Origin: Spirochaetota bacterium
Lineage (GTDB): Bacteria > Spirochaetota > Spirochaetia > DSM-27196 > PWMO01
DNA length: 11,250 nt
Direction: 5' to 3'
NCBI GenBank assembly: GCA_009908735.1
Contig: JAAAOR010000054.1
Span: 1 to 11,250, forward strand
Part shown: positions 1-6,805 of the stretch, piece by piece
Layout: every line of letters starts with the position of its first letter
Position numbering within the stretch: position 1 is the stretch's first letter
Position numbers and translations under genes: made by a program
The notes under the pieces: model-generated
Told to the model about the DNA's origin: nothing
Database searches by the model: none
What the model saw: only the letters and a program-made list of their open reading frames with translations

Positions 1-553
1 CGTCTTCTGCACCGGTCATCGAGATGCAGAAAGCCCGATGCATCTCAATCGTCGGGCGAAAGGAGGCGGGAAGCTCGGGCTCGGCCAACAGGCTGCTGTA
101 CACTTCGGCGGCGGTCTCGTAGCGGCGCAGGCGCTCGAAGAAGTAAGCCTGATCGAGCCGGGGCAGGAACGCCGACTCGCGCTCCCGAGCGGTGGGATCC
201 TTACCGAGCGTGACGCGGATGGTCCGCACCACCGCCCGCGCCGGGCGCGACGGTACCACGTCCGAGTTCGAGTTCATCCCGTCGTCGAACTGCGTCATCG
301 AGGATATCGCCGCCACGCGGGCCTCGAGCTCGTACTGGTCGAGTGGTCCCTCTCCTGAAAGCAGACGGCGCCGGATGAGCTCGTATTGTCCCAGCAGACC
401 GGCCGCGTCCGAACGGCCCGATTCCTTTGAGGCATGCGTAAGCAGGTAGTCGAGGTCCACCATCCGAACCTCGACGATCTCGCGCGAGATTGCCCCTGCG
501 CCAAGCAGCAGCACTACAACGAGCAGCGCGCGCATGATCAGTCTGATGCTCAT
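1..553 (-). CDS. Secreted hypothetical protein, 3' end outside window
   Basis: An open frame of 184 codons runs to the window edge without a stop, so the C-terminus is missing. The first ~23 residues form a signal peptide: a short charged start (MSIRLIMR), a hydrophobic core (ALLVVVLLLGAGA), then a plausible cleavage site before REIVEV. The mature part is helical and charged (for example YELIRRRLL, QAYFFERLRRYETAAEVYSSLL), which resembles TPR-like or helical-repeat packing, but I recognise no family. The ATG overlaps the stop of the upstream GGDEF gene in an ATGA arrangement, and a GGAGG-type ribosome site lies about 8 nt upstream, inside the GGDEF gene. The two are therefore probably translationally coupled. 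A periplasmic or envelope partner of the membrane GGDEF protein is a reasonable inference. Function unknown. Confidence 0.75.
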   Translation of the reverse strand, partial: MSIRLIMRALLVVVLLLGAGAISREIVEVRMVDLDYLLTHASKESGRSDAAGLLGQYELIRRRLLSGEGPLDQYELEARVAAISSMTQFDDGMNSNSDVVPSRPARAVVRTIRVTLGKDPTARERESAFLPRLDQAYFFERLRRYETAAEVYSSLLAEPELPASFRPTIEMHRAFCISMTGAED

Positions 554-1953
554 GGCCCGCCTCCGTCGCCGGAGGCAGCGCGACGTGGCTCCTGTGCATC
601 GGTGCCGCGACGGTCAAGCACGTAGCTCGACCCTTCGCTCTTCTTGGCGGCTTTCTTGACCTCAGCCACCGCTTCGATGATTTCTGCGTGATGGGAGAAC
701 GCGCGCCCGGAGGTCGTCACAACCGCGACCGATATCGCTACGATCGGGAAACGCCGCTTGCGCCCTTCACGGTCGCTCGCCACGATGAAGCCCCGGGCAC
801 GGTCCTCGTCGTTGTAGAACGCACCCGCTCCTTCGTCGAAGTCGGCGATGAGCTCTTGTACATACAGTTCCCAGGAAACCTCATCGCATATCACGACGAA
901 GTCGTCCCCGCCTTCATGTCCGACGAAGAACTCACCGTCGGCCTGTTCGACTGCGCGCGCCAGACAGTCCCTGAGAAACAGGATGACGTCGTCACCACGC
1001 GCGAACCCGTACGCGTCGTTGTACGCCTTAAAGTTGTCGAGATCTACGTATATGGTGGCAAACGACCTCTCCTCGAAGAGGTAGGCGTCCATGAGGGACG
1101 CGATCCGTACATTACCGGGGAGCCCAGTCAGAGGGTTCGCCCCCCGGGCTTCCTCCCGCATTCTGTGCACGCTGCGACTCATGTGGTTGAAGGTGGCCGC
1201 GAGCCGTCCGATCTCGTCATCGCGGTCCAAGGGAATTTCGGTTTGCAGCTCACCGGCGGAGACACGGTCGATCGCCCCCGAAAGCCGCCGCAGCGGACCA
1301 AGAATCATCCGCCCGAGCAGCACCGCGAATAGCAGATGCAGCGCGACGATAAGCGCCGCCATGAGTATGGCCTGTCGGTAGAGCAGGCGCAGGCTGCTGT
1401 CCACGTCGTGGAGATACAGCGTTGCGGCGGCTACCGCGCGACCCGAGCCGAAACTGAGCGGTATGTAGAGATCGATCTTTCGAGCGGCCTGGTCGAGCTC
1501 GTGGTGAAACAGGCGGTTTTCGAAATCGCGGCGGGTGAGCGCCTGGTGGATACGCCGAAGCTCCGGCGTGGCGGCGTCCATGTCCCGTGGTTCCGCACCA
1601 AAGGAGAGGTGGAGGATGCCTTCCTCATCGAAGAGATGCACCGTCTCGATGCCGAGCCGCTCGGCCTCATTTTCGAGCTCGGCCGCAAGATCGGAGGAAA
1701 GGTTATCGAGGGAGCCTACCTCCGCTAGACGCTCGGAGGCGAACCGCTCCAGGCGCGTACCGGCAAGCCGGCTCTTGAGAACGGCGTTTTCTGCGATTAG
1801 GTCGAGCTGATTCTCGAAGACCAGAAGCACGAATATCGCGATCGTCCCCGCGGTGAGCAGCACGTAGAGAAGCGTCGATCGAACCAGCAGCGAGTCGGTA
1901 TGTCCTCGTTTCGTTCCTCTTACCCCGCCACTTGAAACATGATTCTTTTGCAT
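550..1953 (-). CDS. Membrane HAMP-GGDEF protein with variant GGDDF motif
   Basis: 467 aa. Transmembrane helix 1 is at ~26-46, an extracytoplasmic sensor region at ~48-190, helix 2 at ~194-214, HAMP at ~215-265 and a GGDEF domain from ~273. GGDEF landmarks are NPLTGLPGN (273-281), YVDLDNFKAYND (302-313) and the signature GGDDF (348-352) in place of GG(D/E)EF. The inhibitory RxxD site normally found 5 residues before the signature is absent (positions 339 and 342 are D and F). The family makes c-di-GMP from two GTP. The Glu-to-Asp change at the fourth signature position makes activity uncertain, so a weak cyclase or a GTP/c-di-GMP binding receptor are both possible. The ATG lacks a visible Shine-Dalgarno, but no better in-frame start exists before the first membrane helix. 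The 3' end overlaps the next gene by 4 nt. Confidence 0.9.
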   Translation of the reverse strand: MQKNHVSSGGVRGTKRGHTDSLLVRSTLLYVLLTAGTIAIFVLLVFENQLDLIAENAVLKSRLAGTRLERFASERLAEVGSLDNLSSDLAAELENEAERLGIETVHLFDEEGILHLSFGAEPRDMDAATPELRRIHQALTRRDFENRLFHHELDQAARKIDLYIPLSFGSGRAVAAATLYLHDVDSSLRLLYRQAILMAALIVALHLLFAVLLGRMILGPLRRLSGAIDRVSAGELQTEIPLDRDDEIGRLAATFNHMSRSVHRMREEARGANPLTGLPGNVRIASLMDAYLFEERSFATIYVDLDNFKAYNDAYGFARGDDVILFLRDCLARAVEQADGEFFVGHEGGDDFVVICDEVSWELYVQELIADFDEGAGAFYNDEDRARGFIVASDREGRKRRFPIVAISVAVVTTSGRAFSHHAEIIEAVAEVKKAAKKSEGSSYVLDRRGTDAQEPRRAASGDGGGP

Positions 1954-2069
1954 TGTAGGCGAATTAGACCGTTCCGCTCAAGAAACACCCGCCGGTCCGA
2001 TTATGTTTACAAGGCCAAATCACGTGAAGTGCGCTGCGATATGTGCTATTCTTATCCGCGGAGGTTAGC

Positions 2070-2819
2070 ATGGCGATAGTCCCGTCGAGCCACAGTACGC
2101 GACGCACCCCGCCGACCCCACGGTGCGGCGCCCTCACGGGCTTCGTCATGCTCGCCGTGGCGGGCTCCGTCCTCGCCGGGTGTTACAACTTCAACAACCC
2201 CGTGGATCCGCTGAATGAAAGCGAGGCCGTCTGGCAGGACCTTTACGTACAGGATTTCGATGCGGCGCCACTCGGAACGAGCGCCGATCATGCCATGCTC
2301 GATCTCGACCGGAACTGGACGCCCCCTCAGGATACGCAGGCCTCCGTCCAAAAAGGGCCGTCGGGCGATCGTGCCCTGTTTCTTGAAGACGACGCAAACG
2401 GAGCGGGCGTCGAGGGGCGGATCGAGCTTCGAAAGGACATCGGCCCGGTCTCGAAGGGGCGCCTCAGAATTGAGTTTGATCTGGCCGCGGTTGCAAGCAG
2501 CACGGTGGGGACCCGTTTCGAAGTGCTAGATGGCGAAACCGCCGTGGCCTCCATCGAACTTGCGCCTGCTACTCCGACGCTGAGCTACAACGCAGGCCCC
2601 TCCGCGGACACGATTGCCGTCTTGACCGAAGACCAATGGTACTCCGCCGGGTTTCTTCTCGACCTCACGGAGCAGCGCCTCTCGGTCTTCTTCGAGGGTA
2701 ATGTGGATGCCTCCGGACTCGATTTCTCTGCGTCGGCCGTGGACGGGTTTCTACTCCGCACCGGCCTCACCGGCAAGGCCTGGGTCGATGACATACATAT
2801 CTCGGCAACGGAGCCGTAG
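2070..2819 (+). CDS. Secreted lipoprotein, beta-rich ectodomain
   Basis: 249 aa. The start at 2070 is chosen because GGAGG sits ~5-9 nt upstream; a GTG nine codons earlier would place that ribosome site inside the coding region. The N-terminus has a basic stretch (STRRTPPTPR), a hydrophobic core (ALTGFVMLAVAGSV) and a lipobox LAGC with the acylated Cys at residue 38. The mature protein begins CYNFNNPVDP. The rest alternates short hydrophobic and charged strands (for example RIELRKDIG, RLRIEFDLAA, QRLSVFFEGNVD, AWVDDIHISA), which suggests a concanavalin/LamG-like beta sandwich, though no catalytic motif is visible. It is divergent from the GGDEF gene across ~116 bp. An extended -10-like sequence (TGCTATTCT, 2044-2052) lies just upstream of the ribosome site. 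Ligand unknown. Confidence 0.85.
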   Translation: MAIVPSSHSTRRTPPTPRCGALTGFVMLAVAGSVLAGCYNFNNPVDPLNESEAVWQDLYVQDFDAAPLGTSADHAMLDLDRNWTPPQDTQASVQKGPSGDRALFLEDDANGAGVEGRIELRKDIGPVSKGRLRIEFDLAAVASSTVGTRFEVLDGETAVASIELAPATPTLSYNAGPSADTIAVLTEDQWYSAGFLLDLTEQRLSVFFEGNVDASGLDFSASAVDGFLLRTGLTGKAWVDDIHISATEP

Positions 2820-3059
2820 CGAGCGGGCTGAATGTGTCACGGGTAGACACGATGCCTGCTTGCGTTTCTTGCCGCCCTCTTTGCGAGATTTGATCTTTTC
2901 GATATAGCGCATTATTAGCGGAAGCTTGTGGGCCGTGTCTCCCATCTCCACGCGAACCGTGCGTGTCCGCCCGGCCCGGACGATCATCTCATCGTCGGAG
3001 AACATCCACTCGCGAGCGAGCTCGAACTCATACGGTGAAACCGGTTCTCTCTTGGCCAT
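2751..3059 (-). CDS. Small basic hypothetical protein
   Basis: 102 aa from the ATG at 3059, which has a strong ribosome site (AAGGAGGGCATATG). An in-frame upstream extension to 3128 lacks such a site. The first ~70 residues (MAKREPVSPYEFELAREWMF onward) have ordinary composition, GC-rich third codon positions and a Lys-rich end (KIKSRKEGGKKRKQ). The last ~25 residues run antisense through the 3' end of the lipoprotein gene, a 69-bp convergent overlap, and look less protein-like. The tail may therefore be acquired or functionally irrelevant. The Lys/Arg-rich segment could contact nucleic acid, but this is speculation. No family recognised. It overlaps by 32 nt the end of a degraded frame upstream on the same strand. 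Confidence 0.55.
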   Translation of the reverse strand: MAKREPVSPYEFELAREWMFSDDEMIVRAGRTRTVRVEMGDTAHKLPLIMRYIEKIKSRKEGGKKRKQASCLPVTHSARSLRLRCRDMYVIDPGLAGEAGAE

Positions 3060-3423
3060 ATGCCCTCCTTGTCCGGTACCCGCGACACCTGACCCTGATC
3101 CTTGAAATGATCGGGCCACGAAAGTCACGGTCGAAGTGAAGATCGCCGTAGAGCACGTTCCTCAATGCCAGGCTATCGATCAATTCGAGGAGCACGCTTT
3201 CTCCCAGTTCAATCTCGTTTTCCCCTTCCGGGTCATACCGATAAAGCCTTTCCAGTATCTCATGGAGCGCTATCGCATGCTGGAGCTCTTTACCGGCATG
3301 AAAGAGTCCGCCATCGTGGAAAGCTTGATTTCGAGCAGTCAGTGGTCGCTCGAAGGATACGTCTTCGAGGGCGAGGTCATGGGCTGCGGCGTGGTAGACA
3401 GCGTTCGCGAAGGAGGGCGTTCG
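3028..3423 (-). pseudogene. Degraded ORF of unknown family, no start codon
   Basis: A 131-residue open frame follows an in-frame TGA (3424-3426), and no ATG, GTG or TTG occurs near its 5' end. The composition is convincingly protein-like: acidic and Leu-rich helices such as HAIALHEILERLYRYD, NEIELGESVLLELIDSLA and VLYGDLHFDRDFRG. Removing one base near 3410-3425 would join it to an ATG at ~3438 (MGNDERP...), so a frameshift is the simplest explanation. The in-phase frame on the opposite strand (3136-3570) has higher GC at its third codon positions but is unusually Phe-rich. That is the shadow signature of a Glu-rich minus-strand protein, so I prefer the minus strand. No family recognised. Confidence 0.4.
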
Positions 3424-3578
3424 TCATTCCCCATACGAATACCCGTCGTCTCTTCCCCGGGATGTCCAGCACAGGATGATCGAGATCGACTCGACTTCTG
3501 GACAAGTATGACGAGGCACTGGGAATGTTTCCCTTTGAGGTCGACGGCAGGCGGGCGGCCAGCCACGTGAGCGAGTAA
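3398..3578 (+). pseudogene. Frameshifted C-terminal gene remnant, unknown
   Basis: Two short plus-strand frames look like parts of one protein. The first (3398-3511) reads AKEGVRHSPYEYPSS then DVQHRMIEIDS. The second, shifted one base, reads LLDKYDEALGMFPFEVDG then RRAASHVSE and stops at 3576-3578. The switch point is near 3490-3497. Neither frame has a credible start: the first follows a TAG at 3395-3397. It lies head to head with the degraded minus-strand frame, so this stretch looks like the debris of a rearrangement. Function unknown. Confidence 0.3.
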
Positions 3579-3588
3579 TCGGCTAAGT

Positions 3589-5112
3589 TCAGGAAAGCAC
3601 GGTAATCTCGACGCGGTTCCTTCCGCCTCGCTTAGCCCGGTAGAGCGCCTCATCCGCGCGGCCAATGACATGGCGTACGTTCTGAGGCGTCTCGCTGACC
3701 GCAACACCGATGCTCACCGTTATTGATTCCGATATGCCCTCAATCCGACGGGCGGCGCAGGCGGTGCGCACACGGTTCATTATCCGAGCGGCGACCTCGC
3801 AGTTCGTGTCGGGCAGGACGACGACGAACTCTTCCCCACCGTAGCGGGCGAGGACGTCGTCATGGCGAAAGTTTGCCCTCATGGCCTCGGCAAAGGCGCT
3901 GATCACGCTGTCGCCGGCAAGATGACCGTAGCGATCGTTGACCTGCTTGAAGAGGTCTATGTCCATCATCGCAATCGTGTTGATCGAGTATCGCTCGCCG
4001 GCGGTTTGCCAGAGTCTGTCGACGTCTCGCTCGAATCCTGTCCGCGTGAGGAACCCGGTCAGGCGGTCGGTCTCGAGCTCCGATACCGTGCGGCGAAAGT
4101 ACTGGTTATTGTGAATCGCCACCGCGAGCATCTCGGCAATGGCGGTTACCGGGTAGAGGTCGGCCCCATGGAAGAAGCCGGGGGTGCTGTGCCATAAAAA
4201 GACCGCACCAAGAAAAGCACCGTTGCTCCGAAGCGGGATACCCATCCAGGAGCGAAAGCTCTCCCCAGCTCCTATGTCGTCCCTGAGGACGGGGTACGCA
4301 CCGGCTCGAAGCTCCTCGCAGAGCGGGCCGGCCTCCGGCCTCGACGGCAATTCCGAGTCCGGCCGGCTTGCGAGAATCCGGCAACCGTCCGGTTCAGCAA
4401 GGTAGATTTCACATTGGTCGAAGGCGATGATCCCGGCGAGCGTGTCGATGCCGAGCGAGAGACTGCTCGATAGCTCCAGGTCGGCTGAGACAACCGTACC
4501 CGTTCGACGGAGCGATTCCGCGAGCTCATATTTTGCCCGTGCTTCTCGATACTGCTCGTGCAGAAAGTGCTCCGCCTGTTTCCGCGAGTCGATGTTCCGG
4601 TCCGTTCCGATCACGACCCCGATTGAGCCGTCCGGCGCTCGCTCGATTACCACTGCGTGTGTCTCGATCCAGTGGTAGGCGCCGGAGTTGTCGCGGACCC
4701 GGTACTCGACGTAAAGCTCGTTTTCCCATCCCTCATTGACTCGTTGCCAGAGCGCGAGGTAGGTAGGATGGTCGTCAGGATGAATCCGTGCCTGATAGGC
4801 GCCCGAGCGCATTTCCTCGTCGGTGAAGCCCAACTTGCGCAGCGGCTTGCTGGTCTCGCCGGTGTCGTTTGCGAGGTCGCCGATGAAGTAGCCGGCGTCA
4901 AAGAGCCGCTTACTCAGGACACCGTCGGCGAGGATCCTTTCGAGGTCGAACAAGGACTGTCTTGAATGATCCGCCGGTGACACCACGGCGCATACTCGAC
5001 CGGATCGGGGCAGCAGGTCAAGCTCGCCTGCAGATTCGTCTTTTCGCAGACATACGATCCTGGCTTGCATCTTTGCCGGCGCAGTGGTGGCGGCAAACCT
5101 GATGGGGACCAT
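3589..5112 (-). CDS. PAS-GAF-GGDEF diguanylate cyclase
   Basis: About 507 aa from the ATG at 5112, which has a GGATGGG purine run ~8 nt upstream. A TTG at 5142 and an ATG at 5070 are alternatives, so the start is uncertain. It has no membrane helix and is cytoplasmic. Domains in order: PAS (~65-180, with a YRVRDNSGAYHWIETHAVV core and a DRNIDSRKQAE end), GAF (~210-335) and GGDEF (~345-507). Catalytic landmarks are DRLTGFLTRTGF, MMDIDLFKQVNDRYGH and intact GGEEF (425-429). An RxxD inhibitory site (RHDD, 416-419) is correctly spaced before it. It should convert two GTP to c-di-GMP with product inhibition, tuned by ligand or redox signals at the PAS and GAF domains. It is the first gene beyond the attC site at 5254-5313 in array orientation, so it is either the last cassette or the flanking chromosome. 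Confidence 0.93.
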   Translation of the reverse strand: MVPIRFAATTAPAKMQARIVCLRKDESAGELDLLPRSGRVCAVVSPADHSRQSLFDLERILADGVLSKRLFDAGYFIGDLANDTGETSKPLRKLGFTDEEMRSGAYQARIHPDDHPTYLALWQRVNEGWENELYVEYRVRDNSGAYHWIETHAVVIERAPDGSIGVVIGTDRNIDSRKQAEHFLHEQYREARAKYELAESLRRTGTVVSADLELSSSLSLGIDTLAGIIAFDQCEIYLAEPDGCRILASRPDSELPSRPEAGPLCEELRAGAYPVLRDDIGAGESFRSWMGIPLRSNGAFLGAVFLWHSTPGFFHGADLYPVTAIAEMLAVAIHNNQYFRRTVSELETDRLTGFLTRTGFERDVDRLWQTAGERYSINTIAMMDIDLFKQVNDRYGHLAGDSVISAFAEAMRANFRHDDVLARYGGEEFVVVLPDTNCEVAARIMNRVRTACAARRIEGISESITVSIGVAVSETPQNVRHVIGRADEALYRAKRGGRNRVEITVLS

Positions 5113-5169
5113 GAAGTGGACCCATCCGTCAAGACCACTCAACGAGGGTCTTACGCTATTTCATCGTTC

Positions 5170-5191
5170 CGCTCAGGCTGCAGCCTGAGCG
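5170..5191. repeat. 22-bp perfect palindrome upstream of diguanylate cyclase
   Basis: Eleven-base arms CGCTCAGGCTG / CAGCCTGAGCG form a perfect inverted repeat with no spacer. It overlaps a second near-perfect palindrome, GCGCCG-T-CGGCGC (5189-5201). Together they lie between the attC site and the cyclase start, ~60-80 nt upstream of the ATG. They could be an operator for a dimeric regulator, or a hairpin in the leader that blocks read-through from the cassette array. There is no T-run, so a classical terminator is not indicated. Confidence 0.6.
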
Positions 5192-5253
5192 CCGTCGGCG
5201 CCATATGGATCGGAGTTTAGGAATGTCAACTGAGCATAGGCGACTCTACGGCG

Positions 5254-5313
5254 TCATAACGTGCGGCTTGAGCTGCGTGGCGCAGCGGCGTCTACTCGAA
5301 GTCGATGTTATGG
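5254..5313 (-). other. attC: Integron attC recombination site (site A)
   Basis: Read on the minus strand, the site starts with R'' CCATAAC (5313-5307) and ends with R' GTTATGA (5260-5254). Between them are L'' CGACTTCGAG, a variable-terminus hairpin GCTGCG-CCA-CGCAGC, and L' CTCAAGCCG. L'' and L' pair with one extra base (C) in the L'' arm, the known orientation mark of attC, so the cassette reads on the minus strand. The whole 60 bp aligns without gaps to 9507-9566 at about 44 of 59 identical positions. It follows a small minus-strand ORF by about 30 nt, as expected for a cassette end. The AAC and GTT triplets needed by integron integrase are intact. Confidence 0.8.
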
Positions 5314-5342
5314 GGTCATTCTCGCAAACGTTTCTTTCAGGA

Positions 5343-5585
5343 CTATTTAGCGTTTCGGAAGTCGGACAAACGGATTTCGAGCCTTTTTCGATCCGGGTAA
5401 TGGCGCTTATGGGATGGCAGCACTGTGTCTCTACCGCGGAACTCCTGGAGTCCATATCTGAGCATGTGTCGGACTTCGTCGTGCAACACACATCGTGTCT
5501 GACCATGGACACGAAAGTCCGGCGACACACCAATGATGTTTTGGTCGTACGTCGCGTGGGCGTTCGATCTGACGTACGTCGACAC
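5343..5585 (-). CDS. Small cassette ORF, unknown function
   Basis: 80 aa from a GTG at 5585; no clear ribosome site, so the start is tentative, and the frame is open further upstream. Sequence features include a His/Arg-rich, probably helical region (VLHDEVRHMLRYGLQEFRG) and a basic end (HKRHYPDRKRLEIRLSDFRN). The stop lies about 30 nt before the attC at 5254-5313, the normal layout of a cassette gene. The local GC content is lower than in the genes to the left, consistent with foreign origin. No family recognised. A plus-strand frame (5205-5636) covers the same DNA but runs through the attC site and looks like a shadow. Confidence 0.4.
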   Translation of the reverse strand: MSTYVRSNAHATYDQNIIGVSPDFRVHGQTRCVLHDEVRHMLRYGLQEFRGRDTVLPSHKRHYPDRKRLEIRLSDFRNAK

Positions 5586-5623
5586 CTCGGAGGGGTGGTT
5601 GTATCTCGGCGTGATCCCGACTT

Positions 5624-5685
5624 GTATAACCGATGAGTGATTGGATGGTCGGTGTCTGACCGTACGGACACCGATACCGTTTTTC
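5624..5685. other. Hairpin followed by T-run; possible degenerate attC
   Basis: Stem CGGTGTC (5650-5656) / GACACCG (5667-5673), extended by GGT/ACC across a two-base bulge, is followed on the plus strand by GTTTTT (5679-5684). This resembles a rho-independent terminator for rightward transcription, yet no convincing plus-strand gene precedes it. Alternatively, the segment is an eroded minus-orientation attC. GTTATAC (5630-5624) equals the R' of the site at 9507-9566, and GAAAAAC (5685-5679) could be R''. The arms are asymmetric by ~17 nt and no L boxes are seen. Both readings are tentative. Confidence 0.3.
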
Positions 5686-5712
5686 AAGCCTCGCCACCAC
5701 CCGAATGTGCGC

Positions 5713-6513
5713 CTACGGCTTCCGCCTCTTTGGTATCGCGAGCTTTGCGACATCCGCGGGCGGGTCGTTGTCCGAGAGCCAAGTGTCCGCCACCTCACCA
5801 TCGATCCTCCGCCAGTCACGCACGTGGTTTCCCACCGATCGACGCACGTACGTCGACGGGTCGCGGCAGAGCGGCGTGATGTTCTCCAGGATGAGAAGCC
5901 GGTCTTCGCGAGTGATGCGAAGCTTCCCGCCCCACGGGAGATAGGGACGCGTGCCTTCACTGGCCAGCCGTCGCACATGCAAACTCGGGTGCTCACACCA
6001 CGCAACAACCGTCTCGGCCATCTTCTTCGCGTTGTCCGTCGCGAAGGGCCGCACTGCAAACTCAGCCGTGCCGCGCTGCGTAAGCTCCTCCAGCGCATGC
6101 ATGGCAACGGGCCACAGCTCGTCGCGACTTGTTGCACCCACATGCCGCCGGCCCGGAGCGCGCACGTCCCGCGGTGCCCGCTCGTACCTGATGGCCCAGT
6201 ACGCCGCGAGCGGCAACATCCAATACCCCTCGTTAAACGGCTTTCCCGACGCCGGGAGCGGCTCGGGAAGCGCCGTCACCATCACGGCGCGCGCCACGGT
6301 CGGATCATCGGGTAGTGCGTCGATAAGCGCCTCTCCGATCCGCGCAACGCGCTGCATGAGTGAAAGCTCCTCGAGCGCTGGCGCGACGGCCTCGAAGCGA
6401 CGCCGATGGAAGTTTCCCGCCGTTCCGCACTCCTTAGCAGCATCATCAAGCATCACCGCCAGGCGGGCCACGAGGCTCGATCCGAAATGTCGCGTGAAGT
6501 CACCGGTAGCCAT
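5713..6513 (-). CDS. AlkC-like DNA alkylation-repeat (HEAT-like) protein
   Basis: 266 aa from the ATG at 6513; the longer frame to 6549 lacks a good start. The N-terminal part (FGSSLVARLAVMLDDAAKE, then LEELSLMQRVARIGEALIDA) matches the usual AlkC opening. The diagnostic core is TAEFAVRPF (149-157), HVRRLASEGTRPYLPWG (179-195) and VRRSVGNHV (223-231), the HEAT-like repeat signatures of the AlkC/AlkD superfamily. That family removes N3- and N7-alkylated bases from DNA. The protein ends about 100 residues earlier than typical AlkC proteins as I know them, with a short basic tail (AKLAIPKRRKP), so activity is uncertain. It overlaps the truncated VOC gene by 14 nt and lies under the control region next to the TetR gene. 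An alkylating-stress role is inferred. Confidence 0.75.
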   Translation of the reverse strand: MATGDFTRHFGSSLVARLAVMLDDAAKECGTAGNFHRRRFEAVAPALEELSLMQRVARIGEALIDALPDDPTVARAVMVTALPEPLPASGKPFNEGYWMLPLAAYWAIRYERAPRDVRAPGRRHVGATSRDELWPVAMHALEELTQRGTAEFAVRPFATDNAKKMAETVVAWCEHPSLHVRRLASEGTRPYLPWGGKLRITREDRLLILENITPLCRDPSTYVRRSVGNHVRDWRRIDGEVADTWLSDNDPPADVAKLAIPKRRKP

Positions 6514-6703
6514 CACTGCGCCTCTGCCGCGTCGGTGAGAGAATCGCAAGCTCGAAGGGCCGACCCCCTTCCTCGGCGGACATCAAACTCACGTACCACT
6601 CCGTCTCGAAGCTGCAGGCAAAGCCAAAGTGCTCCTGGTAGAACACGCTGAGTTCGGAAACTCCCTCGCACATCAGAACCGGATAGAAACTGTCAATCCT
6701 CAT
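6500..6703 (-). pseudogene. N-terminal half of a VOC (glyoxalase/bleomycin-resistance) protein
   Basis: 67 aa from the ATG at 6703, chosen because GGGGG lies 5 nt upstream and the family starts MRIDSFYPVL. An in-frame ATG at 6733 lacks a ribosome site. Family-like landmarks are YPVLMCEGVSELSVFYQEHF, FETEWYVSLMS and PFELAILSP, ending DGYR, which in related VOC proteins (usually ~130 aa) is followed by the second beta-alpha-beta module. Here a TGA follows at once and the AlkC-like gene begins inside the last codons. The second module, which completes the metal and substrate site, is missing. Either this is a dead remnant or a half-domain that must dimerise. It is first in a two-gene unit divergent from tetR. 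Confidence 0.7.
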
Positions 6704-6724
6704 ACATTCCCCCTTTACACCATT

Positions 6725-6745
6725 TACATACAAACAGTATGTATA
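6725..6745. promoter_or_regulatory. Operator-like repeat 1 (TetR/VOC intergenic)
   Basis: Perfect inverted repeat TACATAC-AAACA-GTATGTA (6725-6743). It matches a second site 38 bp away as TACATACA-N4-GTAT-N-TAT (6725-6744 and 6763-6782). It lies upstream of the minus-strand VOC start, where it could block that promoter. A TetR-family dimer is the likely ligand because these regulators usually bind palindromes in their own divergent promoter. Confidence 0.6.
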
Positions 6746-6759
6746 TTAACACAGGAAAG

Positions 6760-6782
6760 GATACATACAGCTTGTATCTATG
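6760..6782. promoter_or_regulatory. Operator-like repeat 2 overlapping the tetR -35
   Basis: Inverted repeat GATACA-N7-TGTATC (6760-6778), sharing the TACATACA-N4-GTAT-N-TAT pattern with repeat 1. It overlaps the -35 hexamer TTGTAT (6772-6777) of the predicted tetR promoter, which would give autorepression. Confidence 0.6.
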
Positions 6783-6800
6783 TCAAGAATGTGGTTTAAT
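6772..6800 (+). promoter_or_regulatory. Predicted sigma70 promoter of tetR, leaderless
   Basis: TTGTAT (6772-6777) and TTTAAT (6795-6800) are separated by 17 bp. Transcription would begin at about 6806-6808, which is the ATG of the TetR gene itself. No Shine-Dalgarno precedes that ATG, so a leaderless message is likely. Confidence 0.5.
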
Positions 6801-6805
6801 GACGT

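Noticed and set aside
1952..1981. Promoter-like TTGAGC-18-TACAAT on the minus strand upstream of the HAMP-GGDEF gene
   Set aside because: The -10 box overlaps the only acceptable start codon, so a transcript from it would lack that codon.
3136..3570. 144-codon plus-strand ORF with GC-rich third positions
   Set aside because: It is in phase with and complementary to an acidic, Leu-rich minus-strand frame. Its excess of Phe is what antisense of Glu codons produces, and it lacks a ribosome site.
1970..5175. Shared 11-mer CGTTCCGCTCA upstream of both GGDEF genes (1970-1980 and 5165-5175)
   Set aside because: Around fifteen repeated 11-mers are expected by chance in a window of this size. Only the location is suggestive, and no promoter pattern is shared around it.
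5205..5636. 143-codon plus-strand ORF
   Set aside because: It runs through the attC site, has no ribosome site and an Arg/Val-rich shadow-like end; the minus-strand ORF fits the cassette layout better.
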